From Clostridiales bacterium (GTDB lineage Bacteria > Bacillota > Clostridia > Monoglobales > Firm-18): a stretch of DNA of 6,806 nt. How positions within the stretch are numbered: the first letter of the stretch is position 1; every line of letters starts with the position of its first letter. The notes below the pieces were generated by a model. That model was given only the letters and a program-made list of their open reading frames with translations, was not told the DNA's origin and did not search any database. Below are positions 1-6,806 of this stretch, piece by piece. The stretch is from contig JAIRSR010000147.1 of NCBI GenBank assembly GCA_031255355.1, forward strand, positions 1 through 6,806, read 5' to 3'. The translations under genes and the position numbers were made by a program.

Positions 1-280
1 TTCCGCCCATTCCCGCCATGACAATCACGTCAACCGCGCCGATTTTCTCTAAGCCGTCGCCTATGACGATTTCCACACGCGACTCTAAGCCGTATGCCTT
101 GACGTTGGCAAGCGCGGCCCTTGCGGGCCCGGCGGCGACGTCTGACGCGACGGCGCGGCGAACCACGCCCTTTCGCAATAGGTGAATCGGTATGTAGGCG
201 TGGTCTGTGCCTATATCCGCAAGGGTACCGCACGGGGGGACAAACGCCGCCACCGCCGCCAACCTCGGGGTAAGAATCAT
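1..280 (-). CDS. trmK: tRNA (adenine(22)-N1)-methyltransferase TrmK, N-terminal part (cut by window edge)
   Basis: This is the first 93 codons of a class I SAM-dependent methyltransferase. The frame begins at ATG 280 with MILTPRLAAVAAFV and stays open to the window edge. It shows the SAM-binding motif LADIGTDHAYIPIHLL (residues 20-35), the acidic motif AVASDV (43-48), then GDGLEKIG (74-81) and the family motif VMAGMGG (87-93). This set is characteristic of TrmK/YqfN, which methylates N1 of A22 in bacterial tRNAs. Full members are about 230 residues, so roughly 40% is visible. The start is supported by AAAGGTAGGA at 289-298, eight bases upstream. The gene follows rpoD by 88 bp, as trmK follows sigA in Bacillus and relatives. 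That gap holds no clear terminator, so trmK is probably cotranscribed with rpoD. Product naming rests on motifs and position, and is fairly sure. Confidence 0.9.
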   Translation of the reverse strand, partial: MILTPRLAAVAAFVPPCGTLADIGTDHAYIPIHLLRKGVVRRAVASDVAAGPARAALANVKAYGLESRVEIVIGDGLEKIGAVDVIVMAGMGG

Positions 281-1425
281 AATAAAATTCCTACCTTTCT
301 TTCTTAGAGCCTGCCGAAAATTCCCCGGAACTATCGGAAAGGTTCTTATCAGTGGAAAATATCGCGTTCTAATCCAAATAATCCTTGAGTTTTTTGCTCC
401 TGCTCGGGTGACGGAGTTTCCGCAGCGCCTTTGCCTCGATTTGGCGAATCCGCTCCCGCGTTACTTGAAATTCTCTGCCGACTTCCTCCAACGTCCGCGC
501 TCTGCCGTCGTCCAGCCCGAAGCGCAGGCGAAGCACTTTCTCCTCACGCGAGGTCAGCGTTGCCAGCACGTCCACAAGTTGCTCTTTCAGCAGTGAGAAA
601 GACGCCGCTTCCGCAGGCGCGGGCGCGTCGTCGTCGGGGATAAAATCGCCCAAATGACTGTCGTCCTCCTCGCCGATCGGCGTTTCCAACGATACGGGCT
701 CTTGCGCGATTTTTTGGATTTCGCGTACTTTTTCTATGGACATACCCATCTCTTTTGCGATTTCCTCCGGCATGGGGTCGCGCCCTAACTCTTGCAATAA
801 TTGGCGCGAAACGCGAATCAGTTTGTTAATCGTTTCCACCATATGCACGGGAATCCGAATGGTACGCGCTTGATCGGCAATGGCGCGGGTAATCGCCTGC
901 CGAATCCACCAAGTGGCGTAGGTGCTGAATTTATAGCCCTTTTGGTAGTCGAACTTCTCTACCGCTTTAATCAAGCCCAAATTCCCCTCTTGAATGAGGT
1001 CTAAAAACAGCATACCGCGCCCCACATACCGCTTCGCTATGCTGACCACCAACCGCAGATTCGCTTCCGCAAGCCGCCGCCGCGCCTCTAAGTCGCCCTC
1101 CGACATCAACTGCGCGAGTTCGGTTTCGTCGTCCGGACACAAAAGCGGCACCTTGCCGATTTCTTTCAAGTACATTCGGACGGGGTCGTCCAGCGCAATG
1201 CCCTCGGGAATGGTGAGGTCGATTTCCTCCTCGACCAACTTCAATTCCTCTAACTCCTCGTCTATGTCGCCCGTAATCTCAACGCCTAAATTCTCAACAT
1301 TTTCATAAACCTTTTCAATCTGGTCGGGGTCTAACTCAATCTCCTCTAAGGTATCCATAATTTCCTTGTAACTTAACATGCCTTTTTTCTTGCCACGGTC
1401 AATTAGGTCCTTAATGACTTGCTTT

Positions 1426-3243
<1,818 letters not shown>

Positions 3244-3333
3244 AGCGACTTCCTTTCCATTGCAACCTACGCGTTATAGAACAGCCCGCTCACGGAGGGG
3301 TTTCGTACAAGTCCCTTTCTAAATTCGACAAGT

Positions 3334-3373
3334 TTTGTGAAATTCCTGCTGAATTTGTGAAGTTCCCGCTGAA
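3334..3373. repeat. 20-bp tandem duplication in the dgt-dnaG gap
   Basis: Two adjacent 20-bp units, TTTGTGAAATTCCTGCTGAA (3334-3353) and TTTGTGAAGTTCCCGCTGAA (3354-3373), differ at only two positions. They begin three bases after the dgt stop codon. Each copy can form a small hairpin: AAATTC/GAATTT around a five-base loop (3340-3356), and AAGTTC/GAAACTT with one bulged base (3360-3377). One of the two differences (3343-3344 region, A to G in the left plus-strand arm) is matched by a change on the partner side, so pairing is kept. The stems are too short and lack a U-run, so they are not a classical terminator. The role is unknown. A leader structure or mRNA processing site before dnaG is possible. 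Confidence 0.8.
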
Positions 3374-3375
3374 AC

Positions 3376-4365
3376 TTAAATTACTTGCCACGAGCGCGGA
3401 ACGTAAATCGCCTCATATGTGTGAATCGCGAAACGGTCTGACATTCCCGCGATATGGTCACAGACGCGGCGGTCAATATCGTCCGTATCCACGCCGTCCG
3501 GGACGCTTTGCGGGTGCGCGGTGAAATAGGCGTACAGTTGACGGACGATTCCTTTTGCTTTTTCCTCTTCCTCTTTCGCCTTGGAACCGACGTAGACATT
3601 TTCCATCATAAACCGCCGCAACTCCATTAAAGCATCTTCTATGCGCGGTTCCATCGTGACGGCGGGTTTGTCCGCGCTTTCCTTTATAATTGACAAAATC
3701 ATGTTATTTATGCGCTCGGAATGCCCCGCGCCCAGAATCTCCACGCAGTTTCGCGGCAATTCCTCCGCGCGGAGTACACCGCCCCGAATCGCGTCGTCAA
3801 TGTCGTGATTGATGTACGCGATTCTATCGGCGTACTTCAAAATGATGCCCTCGAGCGTTTCCGCGCGGCAAGAGCCGGTATGGTTCGCTATGCCGTCGCG
3901 CACCTCGTGGGTGAGGTTCAGCCCGGTACCGTTTTCCAGCACCTCTACCACGCGGATACTCTGCTGATAGTGCTTGAAGCCGTAGGGACACACCTCATTC
4001 AGTACGTCCTCGCCGGAATGTCCGAAAGGGGTATGCCCTAAGTCATGCCCCAACGCCATTGCTTCCACAAGGTCCTCGTTCAAATTGAGCGCGCGCGCGA
4101 TTGTGCGCCCGATTTGCGCCACTTCAAGCGTATGCGTCAGGCGGGTGCGGTAATGGTCGCCCTCCGGCGTGATGAATACTTGCGTTTTGTGTTTTAGGCG
4201 GCGAAACGCCTTGCTGTGGATAATCCTGTCGCGGTCGCGCTGAAATTCCGTGCGAATATCGCAAAGCGGACGCGGCGTTTGCCTGCCCTTGGTATTTTCG
4301 GATAACGCGGCGTAACGGCTTAAATACTGCCGTTCGCGCTGCTCGGTAATCTCTCTCGGAAGCAT
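3376..4365 (-). CDS. dgt: dGTPase-like HD-domain deoxynucleoside triphosphate triphosphohydrolase
   Basis: This is a 329-residue HD-superfamily protein of the Dgt-like family, which hydrolyses dNTPs to the deoxynucleoside and triphosphate and so limits dNTP pools. The N-terminal part has the family signature FQRDRDRIIHSKAFRRLKHK (41-60). The metal site is H78 (RLTHTLEV), H107-D108 (GHDLGHTPFGH) and D180 (KYADRIAYINHDIDD), all present. IANHTG (159-164) is also typical. The length matches the shorter Gram-positive form, not the ~500-residue E. coli Dgt, so the exact dNTP preference and any activator are unknown. The start ATG 4365 is preceded by GGGGGGAGG only three bases away. The gene lies 36 bp after hpf and 132 bp before dnaG. 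The dgt-dnaG-rpoD order is familiar in clostridia, consistent with linking dNTP control to replication. Confidence 0.93.
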   Translation of the reverse strand: MLPREITEQRERQYLSRYAALSENTKGRQTPRPLCDIRTEFQRDRDRIIHSKAFRRLKHKTQVFITPEGDHYRTRLTHTLEVAQIGRTIARALNLNEDLVEAMALGHDLGHTPFGHSGEDVLNEVCPYGFKHYQQSIRVVEVLENGTGLNLTHEVRDGIANHTGSCRAETLEGIILKYADRIAYINHDIDDAIRGGVLRAEELPRNCVEILGAGHSERINNMILSIIKESADKPAVTMEPRIEDALMELRRFMMENVYVGSKAKEEEEKAKGIVRQLYAYFTAHPQSVPDGVDTDDIDRRVCDHIAGMSDRFAIHTYEAIYVPRSWQVI

Positions 4366-4368
4366 AAT

Positions 4369-4377
4369 CCTCCCCCC
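4369..4377 (-). promoter_or_regulatory. Ribosome binding site of dgt with a six-G run
   Basis: The minus strand reads GGGGGGAGG then ATT and the ATG at 4365. The AGG core is closer to the start (three bases) than the 8-9 base spacing seen for hpf, rpoD and trmK here. Ribosomes might use the G-run instead. The run of six identical bases (4372-4377) is a potential slippage site that would alter spacing rather than reading frame. Confidence 0.6.
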
Positions 4378-4401
4378 TTTCGCGGTGCAAGCGGATTGCC
4401 G

Positions 4402-4929
4402 CTATTTTACCTCGATCAAGCCGTAATTGCGATCCTTGCGGCGGTATACGATGCTTGTTTTGCCGCTTTGGTCATGCGCGAACACGAAAAACTCATGCCC
4501 CAAAAGGTTCATCTGCAACACGGCTTCCTCCGCGCTCATCGGCTTTGTTTCAAATAACTTCGTCTTAACAATGTCAAAGGTTTTTTCCTCCTCGACAGGC
4601 TCCGCGTTTTCAAACGCGGACGACGACAACGCCCCCGCTTTTAAGCGTTTTTCCAGGCGCGTCTTGTGCTTCCTGATTTGCCGTTCCACCGCGTCCACCG
4701 TCTTGTCAATGGTGTTGTACATATCGCTTGTGATTTCCTCGGCGCGGAAAATCGTGCCGCGAAAGTGTATCGTTGCTTCCACCCTCTGCCGCTCCTTTTC
4801 CACCGCCATGGTAATGCGGGCCTCCGCGTCGTCGCCGAAAAATTTATCAAGTTTCGCGAACTTTTTTTCAACATACGCCTTTAAGTCTTGCGTCAATTCA
4901 AACTTCCTGCCCGTGATTGTTGTGTTCAT
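4402..4929 (-). CDS. hpf: Ribosome hibernation promoting factor, long form (HPF/YfiA family)
   Basis: Long HPF binds the 30S decoding region and joins two 70S ribosomes into inactive 100S dimers in stationary phase or stress. The 175-residue length fits the long form. The N-terminal S30AE domain (1 to about 100) has NTTITGRKFELTQDLKAYVEKK at its start, and a basic segment QIRKHKTRLEKRLKAG at 84-99. A variable acidic linker (about 100-117) leads to the C-terminal dimerisation domain (118-175), with VKTKLFETKPMSAEEAVLQM, LGHEFFVFAHDQSGKTSIVYRRKDRNYGLIEVK. The start ATG 4929 has AGGAGG at 4938-4943, eight bases upstream. It follows the fumarase gene by 27 bp and precedes dgt by 36 bp. hpf is often monocistronic or near secA in other Bacillota, so this position is less usual. 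A separate stress promoter would be expected, but I cannot identify one. Confidence 0.96.
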   Translation of the reverse strand: MNTTITGRKFELTQDLKAYVEKKFAKLDKFFGDDAEARITMAVEKERQRVEATIHFRGTIFRAEEITSDMYNTIDKTVDAVERQIRKHKTRLEKRLKAGALSSSAFENAEPVEEEKTFDIVKTKLFETKPMSAEEAVLQMNLLGHEFFVFAHDQSGKTSIVYRRKDRNYGLIEVK

Positions 4930-4956
4930 GGTCCTTACCTCCTAAGTATAAAAATT

Positions 4957-5799
4957 CTATAAGATTGCGCTTGCGTGGCGCGTCACATGGCAACTGACGT
5001 TCACCGCCGCAGGAAGTCCCGCGATATGCGTGGGATAGGTCAGTATGTTCACGCCCAACGCCGTCGCGCGTCCGCCCCAGCCCATAGGACCGATGTTCAG
5101 CGCGTTAATCCGCTCCAAAAGTGCCGCTTCCATATCGGCGTAGTAGGGATCGGGGTTCGCGCCGTCCACGTCGCGCAACAGTGCTTTTTTCGCCAAATAC
5201 GCCGCCTTTTCCATTGTGCCGCCTATGCCGACCCCTACCACCACCGGAGGACACGGATTCCCCCCCGCCGAACGCACCGTTTCGACGACAAAATCCATTA
5301 CCCCCGCGCCGCCGTCCGACGGCTTCAGCATTTTCAACGCGCTCATGTTCTCGCTCCCGAAGCCCTTAGGCGCGACGGTGAGTTCCACGCCGTCCCCCTC
5401 CGTCATTTCGTAATGAATGACCGCAGGGGTGTTGTCGCCCGTGTTGCGCCGCCGCAGCGGGTCGCCGACCACCGATTTGCGCAAACAGCCCCTGTCGTAG
5501 CCCAACCGCACCCCCTCGTTGACCGCCGCTTCAATGTTGCCGTTCACGTAAGCGTCCCGCCCTAACGTAACGAACACTACCGACATTCCGGTATCTTGGC
5601 AAATTGCCGTTTGTTCCCGCTTGGCAATGTCCGCGTTTTCTAAAATACTTTCCAACACGCGCAGCCCGCGCGGGTTGCCCTCCCGCGCCGCGCACCGCTC
5701 CAACGCCGTCCTTACGTCCGTACCGAGGTTGTAATTCGCCTCGGCGCACAGCCGCGCCACCGCTTCCGTCACGGCGGACGCGTCAATCTCCCTCCGCAT
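4957..5799 (-). CDS. Class I fumarate hydratase (fumarase/tartrate dehydratase family), alpha subunit
   Basis: This is the 280-residue alpha subunit of a two-subunit [4Fe-4S] hydro-lyase that interconverts fumarate and malate. The tartrate dehydratase alpha subunit is the close alternative. The three cysteines expected to bind the cluster are present: C67 in AICQDTGMSV, C183 in NPCPPVVVGVGIGG and C270 in NVSCHVTRH. Other family blocks are RRRNTGDNTPAVIHYE (117-131), KGFGSENMSALKML (145-158) and NIGPMGWGGRATALGVNILTYPTHIAGLPAAVN (235-267). The chosen start is ATG 5799 because AAGGTGGGG (5807-5815) sits seven bases before it. A GTG at 5820 would add seven residues but has no ribosome binding site. 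The start overlaps the glycosyltransferase end by 17 bp. The beta subunit normally encoded next is absent: hpf begins 27 bp downstream. The substrate cannot be settled from sequence alone. Confidence 0.92.
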   Translation of the reverse strand: MRREIDASAVTEAVARLCAEANYNLGTDVRTALERCAAREGNPRGLRVLESILENADIAKREQTAICQDTGMSVVFVTLGRDAYVNGNIEAAVNEGVRLGYDRGCLRKSVVGDPLRRRNTGDNTPAVIHYEMTEGDGVELTVAPKGFGSENMSALKMLKPSDGGAGVMDFVVETVRSAGGNPCPPVVVGVGIGGTMEKAAYLAKKALLRDVDGANPDPYYADMEAALLERINALNIGPMGWGGRATALGVNILTYPTHIAGLPAAVNVSCHVTRHASAIL

Positions 5800-6703
5800 T
5801 GTCAAACCCCACCTTGTCACGCAGGATATACAGCGGACGCTGTTTGCTCTCGTCGTAAATCCTGCCGATATATTCCCCTGTCAAACCAAGCATTACCAAC
5901 ACCGTGCCGTTAGAGAACGCCGCGATGATTAGCGTCGCCGCCCACGCCGCCGAAAAGCCCGCGAGTACGGCAATCAGACAAATCACACCCGCCAGCCAGA
6001 ACGCCGCGCCGAGGTATGACGCAAGCGTCAACGGCTTGGACGAAAACGACGTCACGCCGTCCGCAGCAAAGCGCAGCATTTTGCGGAGGGTGTATTTGGT
6101 CTGCCCCGCGAAACGCTCGTCCCTTATATATTCGACATAAGTATGCCGAAATCCTACCCAATTTACAATTCCGCGAACGTATCTGTTTTTTTCACGGATT
6201 TTTTTCAGTTCGGCGCACACTTTTTTGTCAAGCAAGCGGAAGTCCCCCGCGTCCACAGGGAGCGGTACGTCGGTCAGCCGCCGCAGTAAGCGGTAGTACG
6301 CCGCCGCAGTCAGTTTTTTGAACGCGGTTTCCCCTTTGCGCTTGGCGCGTTTGCCGTACACGACCTCGAAGCCCTCCCGCCATTTTTCGATCATGCGCGG
6401 AATGACTTCCGGCGGGTCTTGCAAATCCGCGTCTATGATGATGACCGCGTCGCCCCGCGCGAAGTCCGTGCCCGCCGTAATCGCCGCCTGATGCCCGAAA
6501 TTGCGCGAAAATTCCAACAACCGCACACATTTATCGCCCTCCGCGAGCCGCCGCAGAATACGCGCGGTACCGTCGCCGCTGCCGTCGTTGACGTACAGCA
6601 GTTCATACGCCCCGCCGACGCTTCGCATAACTGCCGTCAGCCGCTTGTGGGCTTCCTCAATCACCGCTTCCTCATTGTATACAGGTACGATCACCGAATA
6701 CAT
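5783..6703 (-). CDS. Family 2 glycosyltransferase, DPM1/GtrB-like, with two C-terminal membrane helices
   Basis: This 306-residue GT-A fold transferase probably moves a sugar from a nucleotide donor to a polyprenyl phosphate at the inner face of the membrane. Motifs are the N-terminal VIVPVYNEE (4-12), LLYVNDGSGDGT (35-46), FSRNFGHQAAITAG (65-78), the metal/nucleotide-binding IIIDADLQDPPEVI (88-101), PVDAGDFRLLDKKV (149-162) and RYVRGIVNWVGF (174-185). Two hydrophobic helices follow at about 226-249 and 254-279, ending in TGEYIGRIYDESKQRPLYI. This layout matches GtrB/YfdH-type bactoprenol glucosyltransferases and relatives. The donor sugar and final glycan cannot be read from sequence. I chose ATG 6703 because conserved sequence begins two residues later and GAAGGCGG (6708-6715) precedes it. 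An ATG at 6778 would add 25 non-family residues. It overlaps the fumarase gene by 17 bp. Confidence 0.92.
   Translation of the reverse strand: MYSVIVPVYNEEAVIEEAHKRLTAVMRSVGGAYELLYVNDGSGDGTARILRRLAEGDKCVRLLEFSRNFGHQAAITAGTDFARGDAVIIIDADLQDPPEVIPRMIEKWREGFEVVYGKRAKRKGETAFKKLTAAAYYRLLRRLTDVPLPVDAGDFRLLDKKVCAELKKIREKNRYVRGIVNWVGFRHTYVEYIRDERFAGQTKYTLRKMLRFAADGVTSFSSKPLTLASYLGAAFWLAGVICLIAVLAGFSAAWAATLIIAAFSNGTVLVMLGLTGEYIGRIYDESKQRPLYILRDKVGFDNAEGD
5807..5815 (-). promoter_or_regulatory. Ribosome binding site deciding the fumarase alpha start
   Basis: The minus strand reads AAGGTGGGG, seven bases before ATG 5799 and inside the end of the glycosyltransferase gene. It favours the 280-residue protein over the GTG 5820 version, whose upstream bases (5821-5840) show no Shine-Dalgarno match. 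Confidence 0.65.
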
Positions 6704-6806
6704 TATGCCGCCTTCTTTCCAACAGACTTGCCCGCCCGCCCTTGCGTGAGCGGACAGACCTAATTCATAAACGTCCAAGTATCAAACCATTTCAAAATAT
6801 TGGCCA

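Noticed and set aside
30..233. 67-codon minus-strand frame at the left edge
   Set aside because: The translation is mostly Arg. The trmK frame covers the same bases and has clear methyltransferase motifs.
281..368. Terminator between rpoD and trmK
   Set aside because: Only short imperfect inverted repeats such as TTCCCCGGAA are present, without a following T-run on the transcript strand, so readthrough to trmK is more likely.
3273..3278. TATAAC on the minus strand as a -10 element for dnaG
   Set aside because: No -35-like hexamer lies 16-18 bases upstream. Two TTCACA hexamers in the repeat also lack a -10 at the right distance.
4427..4945. 172-codon open frame on the plus strand opposite hpf
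   Set aside because: It lies wholly antisense to the clearly conserved hpf gene, has no ribosome binding site or recognisable motif, and reads as a Ser/Arg/Cys-rich shadow.
4945..4950. TATACT on the minus strand as a -10 element for hpf
   Set aside because: Transcription would begin at about the Shine-Dalgarno sequence itself, leaving almost no leader, and no -35 is visible.
4975..5565. 196-codon open frame on the plus strand opposite the fumarase gene
   Set aside because: It is rich in His/Arg/Val with no domain, and it mirrors the codon pattern of the real gene.
5783..6778. Longer glycosyltransferase starting at ATG 6778
   Set aside because: The extra 25 residues match nothing in the family, and the ATG at 6703 sits just before the conserved VIVPVYNEE motif with its own ribosome binding site.

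Overview
The window is a compact housekeeping gene cluster from a bacterium, most likely a Gram-positive of the Bacillota/Clostridia type. The evidence is the order dgt, dnaG, rpoD, trmK on one strand, a primary sigma factor very close to Bacillus-type SigA, long-form HPF, and strong AGGAGG-like ribosome binding sites in front of most genes. Base composition is balanced to slightly GC-rich, so this is not a typical very low-GC Clostridium. The species cannot be told from the sequence.

All genes lie on the minus strand, so transcription runs from high to low coordinates. In that order they are: a membrane-anchored family 2 glycosyltransferase (5783-6703), a class I fumarate hydratase alpha subunit (4957-5799), long ribosome hibernation promoting factor hpf (4402-4929), a dGTPase-like HD phosphohydrolase (3376-4365), DNA primase dnaG (1426-3243), the primary sigma factor rpoD/sigA (369-1472), and the first 93 codons of the tRNA m1A22 methyltransferase trmK (1-280, running off the left edge). 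Gaps are -17, 27, 36, 132, -47 and 88 bp. I found no convincing terminator or full promoter between genes, so one long operon or a few overlapping transcription units is plausible. No stretch above 300 bp lacks a gene.

The dgt-dnaG-rpoD-trmK part is a Gram-positive version of the macromolecular synthesis operon. It combines dNTP pool control, replication priming, housekeeping transcription and tRNA modification. Finding hpf, which makes inactive 100S ribosome dimers, directly upstream places a translation shut-down factor beside them. The glycosyltransferase and the lone fumarase alpha subunit look metabolically unrelated to the rest.

I see no clearly new system. The points most worth a second look are a 9-bp repeat array read in two frames where dnaG and rpoD overlap, a 20-bp tandem duplication forming two matching small hairpins between dgt and dnaG, and a fumarase alpha subunit with no beta subunit next to it.
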